DNA of 64,000 bases, from NCBI RefSeq assembly GCF_000312425.1, contig NZ_HE997181.1, positions 2,440,989 through 2,504,988 of the forward strand, given 5' to 3'. This DNA comes from Reyranella massiliensis 521 (lineage in GTDB: Bacteria > Pseudomonadota > Alphaproteobacteria > Reyranellales > Reyranellaceae). Below are positions 51,863 to 61,129 of the stretch, in pieces (position 1 is the first letter of the stretch; each line of letters starts with the position of its first letter). Under the pieces are notes generated by a model, which did not search any database, had not been told where the DNA came from, and worked only from the letters and a program-made list of their open reading frames with translations. Made by a program: the position numbers and the translations under genes.

Positions 51863-53122
51863 ATGACCGGAAACGCCCCAACCTTCGCCACGCTGCTGCT
51901 GCGCGTCTTTCTACCCTTCGCGCTCGCCTACTTCCTCTCCTACATCTTCCGGGGCGTGAATGCGGTCATCTTCCCGTATCTCGAACGGGATGTCGGCATC
52001 ACGGCGGGCGATCTCGGCCTTCTCACCTCGGCCTTCTTCCTGTTCTTCGCGGGCTGCCAGCCCGTGCTCGGCGTCATGCTCGACCGTTACGGGCCGCGCA
52101 AGGTGCAGACGGTGCTGCTGGCGATGGCCGGCGTCGGCTCGGCGCTGTTCGGCCTCAGCTTCTCGCTCGGCGAGCTGGTTGTCGCACGCGTGCTGATTGG
52201 CCTCGGCTTCGCCGGCGGGCTGATGGCCGCGATCAAGGCGATCACGCTGTGGTATCCGCCGGAACGCTGGGGCCTCATCACCGGCTTCCACATGATGGCG
52301 GGTGGCCTCGGCTCGATGGCCGCCACGCTTCCCGTTCAATGGTCGTTGTCGGTCATGAGCTGGCAGGGCCTGTTCTTCTGGCTGGCCGGGCTCTGCCTCG
52401 TCACCTCGGCGATCCTGTTCGTGGTCGTGCCGGAACGCGGCACGCCCAAGGCACAGGGCACCCTGCGCGAACAGTTCCGCATCACCGGCATCGTGCTGAC
52501 CGACGGCTTCTTCTGGCGCATCCAGCCGTTGCTCACCTTCCAGCAGGTCGCCTTCATCGCCAGCATCACGCTATGGATCGGGCCGTGGCTGCGCGACGTC
52601 GGCGGCATTGCCGACAGGGACGTGCGCGCGGACATCCAGCTCTACACGACGGCAACGATGACCTTGGGCTTTGCGCTGAGCGGCGTGCTGTCGGGCGCCT
52701 TCCGCCGGGTCGGCGTGAGCGACTTCGCCTCCTCCACTTTGGTCAGCGTGCTCTTCGCGCTGGTCTGCGCCTGGCTTGCCTTCCTGCCCACGTTCCAGCC
52801 CGTACTGGCGTGGCTGCTGTTCGGCTTTCTCGGCGCCTATCCGATCCAGTACATGCCGCTGCTCGCGCGCTCCTTCCCGGCACACTATGCCGGCCGGGTC
52901 AGCACCAGCTCGAACCTCGTCGTCTTCACCATGATCTTCGCCCTGCAATGGGCAATCGGAAAGATCGTCGACCTGTGGCCGCGCACGGCAACGGGATATG
53001 CGACCGACGGCTACACCTGGTCCTACGGCGCGCTGTTCGTCCTGCAGGTGGCAGGCCTTCTGTGGCTGTTCGTATCGCAGGCGCGCCCGCTGGCGGAGGC
53101 CCGGCCCGTGGCGGCGGACTGA
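51863..53122 (+). CDS. MFS transporter
   Basis: 419 residues with about 12 membrane segments. LTSAFFLFFAGCQPVLGVMLDRYGPRKVQ contains the loop 2-3 signature (G-x-x-x-D-R-x-G-x-R/K) and GLGFAGGLMAAIKA follows in helix 5. The branch is similar to GlpT/anion- or sugar-acid-type transporters; no substrate can be read. It converges on mipZ, with stops only 1 bp apart. Confidence 0.88.
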   Translation: MTGNAPTFATLLLRVFLPFALAYFLSYIFRGVNAVIFPYLERDVGITAGDLGLLTSAFFLFFAGCQPVLGVMLDRYGPRKVQTVLLAMAGVGSALFGLSFSLGELVVARVLIGLGFAGGLMAAIKAITLWYPPERWGLITGFHMMAGGLGSMAATLPVQWSLSVMSWQGLFFWLAGLCLVTSAILFVVVPERGTPKAQGTLREQFRITGIVLTDGFFWRIQPLLTFQQVAFIASITLWIGPWLRDVGGIADRDVRADIQLYTTATMTLGFALSGVLSGAFRRVGVSDFASSTLVSVLFALVCAWLAFLPTFQPVLAWLLFGFLGAYPIQYMPLLARSFPAHYAGRVSTSSNLVVFTMIFALQWAIGKIVDLWPRTATGYATDGYTWSYGALFVLQVAGLLWLFVSQARPLAEARPVAAD

Positions 53123-53123
53123 G

Positions 53124-54188
53124 TTACTGTTCAGTCCGCGGCAGGCCTTCCGTGGCCGCTTCCCTATCGTGCGCATCCTCTGGCGGAGATTCAGGCTGAA
53201 GCTGGGCCTCGGCCTCGGCCTCGGCAGACGATGATGGCGCTTCCGAAGTTGTCTCAGATTCAGGCTGAGGCTCGTCCGGCGGCGCAGACTCATTGGCCAG
53301 CGGCGGCAGATTGAGCGCCGCTACGAGATCGCGGACTTCCTGACGGGCCGCGACGTGGCTCAACGTCAACGACGGGCCGCTGCCGCCGCGTTTGAGATCG
53401 AGCAAGGTGAGGCCGTTCAGGAACAGCTCCTTGTAGATCACGCGCTCGCTCAATCCCGCCGCGACGCGGAAGCCGATGCGCTTGGAGAGCGCCTCGATCA
53501 CCGTGCTCATGTCGCGCTTGTTGCGGGCGGCCAAAGCGGAGAGACGATTGCGCATCACGATCCAGTCGACCGGCCGGCCGCCCTGCACGGCGCGGATCTG
53601 GCGCTGCTTCCACACCGCTTCCGAGTAGATCGAGGGCCGCACGATCTTGAGCGTATCGGGATCGACCCGCGCCAGCAGGTCGAGATCGATGAAGCTGTCG
53701 TTGAGCGGCGTCAGCAGGCTGTCGGCCCAGGTGTGCGCCAGCCGGCTGAGATGCGTGTCGCTGCCCGGCGTGTCGACGATCACGAAATCGGCTGCACCGA
53801 CGGCCGGCTCCAGCGCGGCGGCGAGGCGTGCGCGCTCGTCGGCCTCGGCGGCGCTGCGCTCGTTCAAGGTCGAGATCGGCACCGGCGTGTGCATCGGCAT
53901 CGGCAGGTCGACGCCCTTGCGCTTGGCATAGGCCGCGCGGTTTTCGAGATAGCGGCTCAACGTGCCCTGGCGCGCGTCGAGGTCGAGCGTCGCCACCCGC
54001 GCGCCGTCGCTCATCAGCGACACGGCGATATGCAGCGCCGTCGTCGACTTGCCCGAACCGCCCTTCTCGTTGCCGATCACCAGCACATGGCCGCGCCCCG
54101 GCGCCCGCGGCGCCTGCGTCTGGGCGACGCTCGGATTGGGGGCTGGCTGGAAGGTATCGCTCACCGGCACACTCACAGGCGAACTCAT
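53124..54188 (-). CDS. mipZ: Division-plane positioning ATPase MipZ
   Basis: 354 residues of the ParA/MinD family. The deviant P-loop KGGSGKST is at about residues 42-49, followed by DLDARQGTLSRYLENR, VIVDTPGSD and WIVMRNRLS, all typical of alphaproteobacterial MipZ. It forms gradients from the chromosome poles and blocks FtsZ assembly, placing the septum at midcell. An acidic, Glu/Pro/Ser-rich C-terminal tail of about 55 residues extends beyond the core. The start overlaps the stop of the upstream molybdoenzyme gene (ATGA), so the two are coupled. Confidence 0.93.
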   Translation of the reverse strand: MSSPVSVPVSDTFQPAPNPSVAQTQAPRAPGRGHVLVIGNEKGGSGKSTTALHIAVSLMSDGARVATLDLDARQGTLSRYLENRAAYAKRKGVDLPMPMHTPVPISTLNERSAAEADERARLAAALEPAVGAADFVIVDTPGSDTHLSRLAHTWADSLLTPLNDSFIDLDLLARVDPDTLKIVRPSIYSEAVWKQRQIRAVQGGRPVDWIVMRNRLSALAARNKRDMSTVIEALSKRIGFRVAAGLSERVIYKELFLNGLTLLDLKRGGSGPSLTLSHVAARQEVRDLVAALNLPPLANESAPPDEPQPESETTSEAPSSSAEAEAEAQLQPESPPEDAHDREAATEGLPRTEQ

Positions 54189-56296
54189 GGTGCTTTGCGG
54201 ATCCAGACGGCGGTGTCGTGGAACACCGCGCCGCCGTGCGGCCAACCGGGATCGGCCGAGGTCAGGATGTTGATGCCGATGCCGGTCTCGAAGTTGCGAT
54301 TGGGCCAGATGCCCTCGACCACGACGACGCCCTTCTGCTGGCCCTTGCGCGGCTTGGCATGGACGACGGTCTTGCCGCGGTCGTTGCCGATCTCCAGGCG
54401 GTCGCCTTCGGCGATGCCCATCTCGGCGCACTGCTCCGGATTCATCAGCGCCGTCGGCCGCACCTCGCGCTTCTGCGAGCTGGGCGTCTCGGTGAAGGTC
54501 GAGTTGAGGAAGGTGCGCGCCGGTGCGGCGACCAGCCGGAACGGCTTGTCCTCCGTCGCATTGTCGATCACGTCGAAATGGTCGGGCAGCACCGGCATGT
54601 CCTTGCCGCGTGGACCGTAGGCAGACCAATCCGGCTTGAAGCGGAACTTCTTGTCGGGCCAGGCGAAGCCGTCGAGGAAGTGCGAGGTCTCGAAGCCGAG
54701 ATGGAAATCCTGGCCGCCCTTCTGCCAGTTGGTCTCGGCGTCCCACATGCCCGAGGCCTTGAGGCTCTCGTCCATGATCTCCCAGGCGGTCATGTCGAAG
54801 CCGCGATGCTTGGCGCCCAGCCGCTTGGCCAGTTCGGAGATCACGTAGTGGTTCTCGCGGCACTCGCCCGGCGGCTCGATCACGGCCTTCGTGACCTGGA
54901 AGAAGGTGTGGCCGCTCGCGGTGTAGAAGTCGTCGTGCTCCAGGAACATGGTGGCCGGCAGCACGATGTCGGCGAGGGCCGCTGTCTCGGTCATGAACTG
55001 CTCGTGCACGCAGACGAAGAGGTCGTCGCGCTTGAAGCCGGCGTGGACCTTCTCAAGCTCCGGGCAGACCATCGCCGGATTGGTGTTCTGGATCAGCATG
55101 CCCGTCACCGGCGGGCCGTTCTTCAGCGCCTCGGGATCGCCGGTCAAGATCGGCCCCAGCCGCGACTGGTCGAGTTCGCGCAACGACATATCGATCAGGT
55201 CCGTCCCTTCGATCAGGGTCTTGTTGATCGGGTACATGCCGGTGTGGCCGTAGAGCGCGCCGCCGCCCTTGTATTTCCACGCGCCGGTGACGGCCGGCAG
55301 GCAGGTCACGGCATGCATGTTGGCGGCACCGTTGCGGCTGCGGCTGAAGCCGTGATGGCAGCGGATAAAGGCTGCCTTGGTCTGGCCGTAGAGCCGCGCG
55401 AAGCCCACGATCTCCTCGACCGACAGGCCGGTGATCTTGGACGCCCACTCCGGCGTGCGGGTCGCGACGTGGGCGGCCAGCTCGTCCGGCGCATCGGTGT
55501 AGCGGCGCAGGTAATCCCAGTCCGCATAGCCCTCCTTGAAGAGGACGTGCATGACGCCGACCGCCAGCGCGCCGTCGGTGCCCGGCCTGACCGCAAGGTG
55601 GATGTCGGCCTGATCGGCCGTGCCGGTGCGATAGGGATCGACCACGACCAGCTTGGCGCCCCGCTTCTTGGCCTTCATGGCGTGGGTCATGACGTTGACC
55701 TGGGTGTTCACCGGGTTGCCGCCCCAGATCACCACCAGATCGGAATGCGCGTCGACCTCGCGCACATCGGCGCCGCGCTTGGCGCCGACGCCGGCGATCC
55801 AGCCGGTATCCGACAGCGTCACGCAGATCGTCGAGAACCAGCGCGAATACTTCATCGTATGGCGCAGCAGGTTGATGCCGTCGCGCTGCACCAGCCCCAT
55901 GGTGCCGGCGTAGTAATAGGGCCAGATCGTCTCGCTGCCGTGCTGGCGTGCCTTGGCGATGAACTGCTCGGCCACGATGTCGAGCGCATCGGCCCAGGAG
56001 ATTTCCGCGAACTGCTTGGAGCCCTTGGGACCGACCCGGCGCAGCGGCTTCATCAGCCGGTCGGGATGATGGATGCGCTCGGCGTAGCGCGCGACCTTCT
56101 CGCAGATCACGCCGGCGGTGTAGTCGTTGCGCATCGAGCCGCGCACGCGACCGATCCGCTTGGCATCCAGCCGCTCCACATCGAGCGCGCAGGTGCTGGT
56201 GCAGTCGTGCGGACAGACCGACGGCACGGTGGTGACGCCGGCATCGCCGTGGTTCACCCGTGCATCGGGGGCATAGGCATGGTCGTCGGGGGACAT
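54185..56296 (-). CDS. Molybdopterin-dependent oxidoreductase, DMSO reductase family
   Basis: 703 residues from the ATG at 56296 (GAGGAG upstream). Near the N-terminus are four cysteines (28, 32, 36, 65) in a C-x3-C-x3-C-x28-C spacing that should bind one [4Fe-4S] cluster. The long alpha subunit shows WGGNPVNTQVN, HHGFSRSRNGA, NTNPAMVCPE and the C-terminal dinucleotide-binding part (ALMNPEQCAEMGI). No Tat leader is present, so it is cytoplasmic and without visible partner subunits. Substrate unknown. It overlaps mipZ by 4 bp. Confidence 0.88.
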   Translation of the reverse strand: MSPDDHAYAPDARVNHGDAGVTTVPSVCPHDCTSTCALDVERLDAKRIGRVRGSMRNDYTAGVICEKVARYAERIHHPDRLMKPLRRVGPKGSKQFAEISWADALDIVAEQFIAKARQHGSETIWPYYYAGTMGLVQRDGINLLRHTMKYSRWFSTICVTLSDTGWIAGVGAKRGADVREVDAHSDLVVIWGGNPVNTQVNVMTHAMKAKKRGAKLVVVDPYRTGTADQADIHLAVRPGTDGALAVGVMHVLFKEGYADWDYLRRYTDAPDELAAHVATRTPEWASKITGLSVEEIVGFARLYGQTKAAFIRCHHGFSRSRNGAANMHAVTCLPAVTGAWKYKGGGALYGHTGMYPINKTLIEGTDLIDMSLRELDQSRLGPILTGDPEALKNGPPVTGMLIQNTNPAMVCPELEKVHAGFKRDDLFVCVHEQFMTETAALADIVLPATMFLEHDDFYTASGHTFFQVTKAVIEPPGECRENHYVISELAKRLGAKHRGFDMTAWEIMDESLKASGMWDAETNWQKGGQDFHLGFETSHFLDGFAWPDKKFRFKPDWSAYGPRGKDMPVLPDHFDVIDNATEDKPFRLVAAPARTFLNSTFTETPSSQKREVRPTALMNPEQCAEMGIAEGDRLEIGNDRGKTVVHAKPRKGQQKGVVVVEGIWPNRNFETGIGINILTSADPGWPHGGAVFHDTAVWIRKAP

Positions 56297-56446
56297 TACG
56301 CGGCGCTCCTCATGGACCGGCCCAACATACAGATGACATGTCGATGAACAATGTGGATGGGAAGGGCCCTGATCCACATGTTCATCCGATCGCACACACC
56401 ATGCAAGCACGCCGGACGGCGCGCCGGCGCTCCAAGTGCGGTGGCG

Positions 56447-57373
56447 TCAGGACAGGTCGGACAGCCAGATCCGGTCGAACAGGTCGGCCAGCGCCCGATA
56501 GGCCGGTACGGAAACCTGATCGAAGCCGTTGACGCCGACGGCGAGAAATTCGGAAAGAAGCCGGTCGGCGGCAGCGGCGTCGCGAACGCGCAGGCCGAAC
56601 TCGCCCAGATCCCCGGCAATCGACGCCTGTGCCGGCAGATACGCAGCGGTCGACCGCAGTCGCGCATTCGCCGCGGGCAGGCGCACCATCGCAATGCGAG
56701 TCACGGAGGGCTGGGCATCGGGGCCGATCAGAGTGGTGCCGAACATCAATCCGCCCAGCACGCTGGCCGGCGGAGATGCCGGGAACAGGCAGAAGGTAAG
56801 CGTCGGCACGCCGCTCGAATCTTCGCCCACGCTGCCCTGGGTCGCCCGCTTGCCGATATTGATCATGCCCTTGAGTTCCAGCAGCCCGGTCGGCAGGACC
56901 TCGGTATAGAAGGCATGCAGCCGGTTGGGCGTCGACGAATTCGCGATCGTCAGCTCTCCGCGGATCAGTCGGCCCTGAAAATAGGGCGACCAGGCGTGGG
57001 AGTAGCAGACGAACGTGCCGGCCAGGGAAAGAGCGGCATTCTGGCCGTTCACACGTCCCGAAAACACCTCGATGTCGCGCGACAGGACATTTCGATCCCG
57101 GCCGTGACGGACGCAGATTTCGTCGAGGAAAGAATCGATGTCGCAATCCGCAATCCACTGGCCGGATCGGTCGAGTTCGAGCACCTTCGCCCAGTCTTCG
57201 TAGACTTGGCGTTCGCGCGGCTGCGCCCGGCCCTGCAGCCACTTGTCGGCCCGGCCGATATCGAACGACGTGTTGGCGTTGACACGGCGGAATGCCGCCG
57301 CGAGGTCCTTGCGTGCGACCGTGCCCAACAACGCTGCCGTAAGACGCAGCTTACGGTCGATATCTCGCGCCAC
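56447..57373 (-). CDS. Conserved protein with an N-terminal HTH-like region, function unknown
   Basis: 308 residues. The first ~70 residues (DLAAAFRRVN, SFDIGRADKWLQGRAQPRERQVYEDWAKVL) look like a helix-turn-helix of the XRE type, with RADKWLQGR as possible recognition helix. The rest is beta-rich and unrecognised (YFQGRLIRGELTIAN, LLELKGMINIG, GGLMFGTTLIG). There are no membrane segments. It may be a ligand-sensing regulator, but nothing specific supports this. It is divergent from the GNAT/ClpP-like fusion gene across about 200 bp that shows no clear operator. Confidence 0.6.
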   Translation of the reverse strand: MARDIDRKLRLTAALLGTVARKDLAAAFRRVNANTSFDIGRADKWLQGRAQPRERQVYEDWAKVLELDRSGQWIADCDIDSFLDEICVRHGRDRNVLSRDIEVFSGRVNGQNAALSLAGTFVCYSHAWSPYFQGRLIRGELTIANSSTPNRLHAFYTEVLPTGLLELKGMINIGKRATQGSVGEDSSGVPTLTFCLFPASPPASVLGGLMFGTTLIGPDAQPSVTRIAMVRLPAANARLRSTAAYLPAQASIAGDLGEFGLRVRDAAAADRLLSEFLAVGVNGFDQVSVPAYRALADLFDRIWLSDLS

Positions 57374-57571
57374 TCGAACTCCTCGCTAGCGAACCCGTAG
57401 TGATTTCCATACTCCATTTCCCCGGAAAAGACGCAGAATTCCAGTGCATTCCTCGACAGAGGACTACTGAAAATACGCTTTTGCGGGAGAAGCCGTCTGC
57501 GAATCGTCATCCGGGCCGGCAAAGATGACACTCTGGACGGCGGCAGCAGGCTGCACCAGCATGCCCGCCGC

Positions 57572-58822
57572 GTGTCTTCAGATCGAGTTCCTGTCCGCAA
57601 CGTCCGGCGTGCCAATGCGTCCGACGCCCCCGCGATAGAGCGTTTCGCACCCGGCCTGTGGCCGGCGACGGCGTCGGGGGATCGTGCCGTATTCGTCGTC
57701 GACGGCGATGCCGGTCCGCTGGCCGCCATGCGGCTGCGCCACGCCGGCGAGCGCCTCGAGATCGAGCGCCTCGCCGCGCGCTCCACCACCCTCGCCCGCA
57801 GGCTCGTCGCCTTCGCCGAGCGCACGGCGCGCGCCATGAAGATACGGGAGTTGCGCCTGCTGCCGGACGCCACGTCGAGCGACGGCGCGGCCGCCCTCGG
57901 CTTTCGCGACGGCGTCAAGCGTGTCTCGGGCCGCTGGTGGCATCGCATGCTCGACCATCTCGAGAATGCCGGCGTGCCGCTGCTGCGCGACGGCTCGGCC
58001 TCGCTCGATCAGACGCTCTACTATCGCGGCATCTGGGCGGCCATCGCGCTGCTGGTGGGTTTCGGCATCATTCCGCTCACGGTGTTCAGCCCGGGCGACG
58101 TGACGTTGCTGCATGTCGTCGTGCCTGCAATCGTGTGCACGGTCGGAACGCTGTTCGCGCTCTGGCAGATCGGTCTGATCGTGCAAGCGGCACGGCGCGG
58201 CAGCCGCGGTCTCGTCGCGCTGACGATCCTTGTCGTCGCCGCCTTTTCCGCCGTGGCCGTCGGCGGCCTCTTCTACGACCGTGCCCTGCCCTCGCTCGCC
58301 GAGCTGTGGGAGATCTACGGGGGCGACGAGGAGCTGGGCGATCTCGAAGTCGCCACCAGCAACGACGGCACGACGCTTCTCGTGGACGGCGCCTACGGAG
58401 TCGGCAGCGCCGATCTGGTGCGGCGTGCGCTCGACAGCAATCCGCGCGTCCGCCGCGTCGTGCTGGCTGGGCCCGGCGGCCGCATCGGCCCCGCCTTCGA
58501 GATCAACCGCATGATCCGCGAGCGCAGGCTCGCCACGCATGTCGAGAGCGGTTGCGCCTCGGCCTGCACCATCGCGTTCCTGGGCGGCACCGACCGCTCG
58601 ATCTCCCCGACCGGCCGGCTCGGCTTCCATCAGGGCAGCTTTCCCGGCCTCGGCGCCAACGACATGTTCGAGAGCAACCGCGACATGCGCCGCTTCCTCG
58701 TCGCCAGCGGCGTCACGCCGGCTTTCGCCAAGCGCGCCATCGACACGCCTTCCGACGAAATCTGGACACCGACGCCGCAGGAACTGCTGGCCGGCAAGGT
58801 CGTGAACCGCATAAATCGCTGA
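57572..58822 (+). CDS. Fusion of GNAT-like, membrane and periplasmic ClpP-like domains
   Basis: 416 residues from a GTG. Residues ~8-115 resemble an N-acetyltransferase (RRANASDAPAIERFAPG, LEIERLAARSTTLARRLVAFAERTAR). Three hydrophobic segments follow (about 152-172, 178-205 and 214-235). The C-terminal ~150 residues resemble ClpP/crotonase-like exported proteases of the COG3904 type: VVLAGPGGRIGPAFEINRMI, then SGCASACTIAFLGG with Ser330 and GFHQGSF with His353 as likely catalytic pair. Starting at the membrane, it may cleave or process envelope proteins. The acetyltransferase part may be degenerate. Confidence 0.72.
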   Translation: MSSDRVPVRNVRRANASDAPAIERFAPGLWPATASGDRAVFVVDGDAGPLAAMRLRHAGERLEIERLAARSTTLARRLVAFAERTARAMKIRELRLLPDATSSDGAAALGFRDGVKRVSGRWWHRMLDHLENAGVPLLRDGSASLDQTLYYRGIWAAIALLVGFGIIPLTVFSPGDVTLLHVVVPAIVCTVGTLFALWQIGLIVQAARRGSRGLVALTILVVAAFSAVAVGGLFYDRALPSLAELWEIYGGDEELGDLEVATSNDGTTLLVDGAYGVGSADLVRRALDSNPRVRRVVLAGPGGRIGPAFEINRMIRERRLATHVESGCASACTIAFLGGTDRSISPTGRLGFHQGSFPGLGANDMFESNRDMRRFLVASGVTPAFAKRAIDTPSDEIWTPTPQELLAGKVVNRINR

Positions 58823-58847
58823 CGAGCTGAAAAGAGGTTCCTCCGGC

Positions 58848-60461
58848 ATGATCCCCCGCGGCCTTTCCTACGACGATGCGATGCGGCAGTTCCGTTGGCC
58901 GGCGCCGGGGCGCTTCAACATCGGGCGCGCGATCTGCGAGCGGCATGCCCCCGACACGCTGGCGATGATCGTCGAGAATGCCGACGGCTCGATCCGCAAC
59001 TGGACCTTCGGGCAGATGCTGGCGGCCAGCTCGCGGCTGGCCAATGCGCTGGTCGCGCGCGGCCTCGGCAAGGGCGACCGGCTGGCGGTGTTCCTGAGCC
59101 AGAGTGCCGAACTCACGATCTGCCATCTCGCCGGCTATCGCATGGGCGCCGTGGTCCTGCCGCTGTTCACGCTGTTCGGTGAGGAAGCCATCGAATATCG
59201 CCTCACCAATGCCGAGGCCTCGGCCATCGTCACCGACATGAGCCAGCTGCCGAAGCTACTCGCCGTGCGCGATCGCCTGCCCCATCTCAAGACAATAATC
59301 GTGATCGGCGCCGGCGCGCATGGCAGCGCCTTCCTCGACTGGCGGCTGCTGCTGGAGGCAGCGTCCGACAATTTCACGACCGTCGATACGATGGCCGAAG
59401 ATCCCGCCCTGCTGATCTACACGTCGGGCACCACCGGCCAGCCCAAGGGCGCGCTGCATGCCCATCGCATGATGCTGGGCTGCCTGCCGGCCGTGGAGCA
59501 GTGGCTGAGCCACTGGCCGATGGGCAACGAGGTGATGTGGACGCCGGCCGAATGGGCGTGGATCGCCGGCCTCTACGATTCGCTGTTCCCGGCCTGGTAC
59601 TACGGCACGCCGGTGCTGGCGCATCGCTTCGCCAAGTTCGATCCCGAGCGCGCCTTCGCCCTGCTGGCCAAGCATCGCGTCGGCGTAAGCTTCATTCCGC
59701 CGACCGCGCTCAAGATGATGAGGCAGGTCCACAAGCCGCGCGACCGCTGGACCTACGATGTCCGCGCCGTCTGCACCGGCGGCGAGGCCATGGGCGAGGA
59801 ACTGCTCGCCTGGGGCCGCGACACGTTCGGCACCACGATCTCCGAAGGCTACGGCCAGACCGAGATGAACATGATGCTGCTGAACTCGCCGGACTGGTTC
59901 GAGGTCCGGCCCGGTTCGTGCGGCCGCGCCTGCCCCGGCCGCAAGGTCGCGATCGTCGACGATCGGGGCAATGTCCTGCCGCCCGGCGAGGAAGGCCAGA
60001 TCGCCGGCTGGCGGCACGATCCCATCGTGATGCTGGAATACTGGCGCAACCCCGAAGCCACCGCGCGCAAATATGCCGGCGACTGGCTGCTGACCGGCGA
60101 CCTCGGCCGCATCGACGAGGACGGCTACGTCTTCTTCAAGAGCCGCGACGACGACGTGATCACCTCGGGCGGCTACCGCATCGGCCCCGGTGAGATCGAG
60201 GAATGCCTGATGAAGCACCCCGCCGTCGCCATGGTCGGCGTGGTGGGCGTGCCCGACAAGGTGCGCACCGAGATCGTGAAGGCTTTCGTGCAGCTTCGCC
60301 CCGAGATCGCAGCCACCGACGCGCTCAAGACCGACCTGGCGAACTTCGTGAAGACGCGCCTTGCCGCCCACGAATATCCGCGGGCCGTCGAGTTCGTGGC
60401 CGAGCTGCCGCTCACCACGACCGGCAAGATCCTGCGCCGCGAACTGCGAAAGCTGGGTTAA
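58848..60461 (+). CDS. Acyl-CoA synthetase (AMP-forming), medium-chain/benzoate-type
   Basis: 537 residues of the ANL adenylating family. The ATP-binding motif YTSGTTGQPKGALHAH, the GYGQTEMN core motif, TGDLGRIDEDGYVFFKSRDDD and the C-terminal lysine motif LTTTGKILRRELRK are all present. The architecture resembles the acyl-CoA synthetases that activate medium-chain or aromatic acids. It follows the fusion gene by 25 bp on the same strand. It is convergent with the doc gene. Confidence 0.92.
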   Translation: MIPRGLSYDDAMRQFRWPAPGRFNIGRAICERHAPDTLAMIVENADGSIRNWTFGQMLAASSRLANALVARGLGKGDRLAVFLSQSAELTICHLAGYRMGAVVLPLFTLFGEEAIEYRLTNAEASAIVTDMSQLPKLLAVRDRLPHLKTIIVIGAGAHGSAFLDWRLLLEAASDNFTTVDTMAEDPALLIYTSGTTGQPKGALHAHRMMLGCLPAVEQWLSHWPMGNEVMWTPAEWAWIAGLYDSLFPAWYYGTPVLAHRFAKFDPERAFALLAKHRVGVSFIPPTALKMMRQVHKPRDRWTYDVRAVCTGGEAMGEELLAWGRDTFGTTISEGYGQTEMNMMLLNSPDWFEVRPGSCGRACPGRKVAIVDDRGNVLPPGEEGQIAGWRHDPIVMLEYWRNPEATARKYAGDWLLTGDLGRIDEDGYVFFKSRDDDVITSGGYRIGPGEIEECLMKHPAVAMVGVVGVPDKVRTEIVKAFVQLRPEIAATDALKTDLANFVKTRLAAHEYPRAVEFVAELPLTTTGKILRRELRKLG

Positions 60462-60464
60462 TTC

Positions 60465-60851
60465 CTAGAGCTTCTCAAGCCGGTCCCGAAACCAGGCGGC
60501 CAGCTTGCCTTCGTCGAGTGTGTCGGCGGCGAGCGCTTCCACGGCCCTGACCGCATCGGCGGGATCGAAGCGGAGACGATAGCCATTGTCCGCGAGGAAC
60601 AGGCGCGCCGCGACCCACGCCACGCGCTTGTTGCCGTCGACGAACCCATGATTGCGCGCAAGGCCGTAGGCATAGGCGGCAGCCAGATCGGCCGCGTCGG
60701 GTTTTCCGTAGGCCGCAAGGTTTCGCGGCCGGGCCAGCGCCGACTCTATGGCGCCGCCGTCGCGCACGCCGTCGGGACCGCCATGCTCGGCAATCTGCCG
60801 GTCATGAATGGCCTGGAGCACGTCCAGCGCGACCCAGCGCCAGGCGGTCAT
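60465..60851 (-). CDS. doc: Doc/Fic-type toxin of a toxin-antitoxin pair
   Basis: 128 residues. The Fic motif HGFVDGNKR (about residues 68-76) is complete in the Doc form H-x-F-x-D-G-N-K-R. Doc toxins phosphorylate elongation factor Tu and stall translation. The ATG overlaps the stop of the AbrB-type antitoxin gene by 4 bp (ATGA), the standard antitoxin-first order. Intact length suggests a functional toxin. Confidence 0.93.
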   Translation of the reverse strand: MTAWRWVALDVLQAIHDRQIAEHGGPDGVRDGGAIESALARPRNLAAYGKPDAADLAAAYAYGLARNHGFVDGNKRVAWVAARLFLADNGYRLRFDPADAVRAVEALAADTLDEGKLAAWFRDRLEKL

Positions 60852-61075
60852 TTCGCGAGGGCGCGCAGCACGTCCTTGTCTTCGCGCATGATGTCTTCGG
60901 CGAGACTCATCTGGCGCTCGAAGTCCGGATTGTAGGGCGTCAGGCGATAGCTGCCGTCCGGCGCCTCGGTCAGATAGACCGTGTCGCCTTTCTGGACCTT
61001 GAGCCGCGCCATCGCCTCCTTCGTCAGGATGAACCCTGCGGAGGCGCCGACCGTGGTGACCTTGAATTTCAGCAT
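60848..61075 (-). CDS. AbrB/MazE-type antitoxin
   Basis: 75 residues from the ATG at 61075 (MLKFKVTTVGASAGF); a start at 61129 would read through the operator. The N-terminal swapped-hairpin beta-barrel pattern (TVGASAGFILTKEAMARLKVQKGDTVYLTEAP) is typical of SpoVT/AbrB DNA-binding antitoxins. The C-terminal helix (FERQMSLAEDIMREDKDVLRALAK) should wrap the Doc toxin. It is probably autorepressing through the palindrome just upstream. Confidence 0.9.
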   Translation of the reverse strand: MLKFKVTTVGASAGFILTKEAMARLKVQKGDTVYLTEAPDGSYRLTPYNPDFERQMSLAEDIMREDKDVLRALAK

Positions 61076-61085
61076 CTGCTCTACG

Positions 61086-61109
61086 TCTATATAATGATTA
61101 TTATATAGA
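61086..61109. promoter_or_regulatory. Palindromic operator of the Doc toxin-antitoxin pair
   Basis: A perfect inverted repeat with 10-bp arms TCTATATAAT/ATTATATAGA and a 4-bp centre, 11 bp upstream of the antitoxin ATG. It covers the -10 element of the promoter, fitting autorepression by the AbrB-type antitoxin. Confidence 0.75.
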
Positions 61110-61129
61110 ATTGCGGGATGCGGAATCAA
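61100..61129 (-). promoter_or_regulatory. Promoter of the toxin-antitoxin operon
   Basis: On the minus strand: TTGATT (61129-61124), an 18-bp gap, then a perfect TATAAT (61105-61100). Transcription would begin near 61093, inside the palindrome. Confidence 0.62.
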
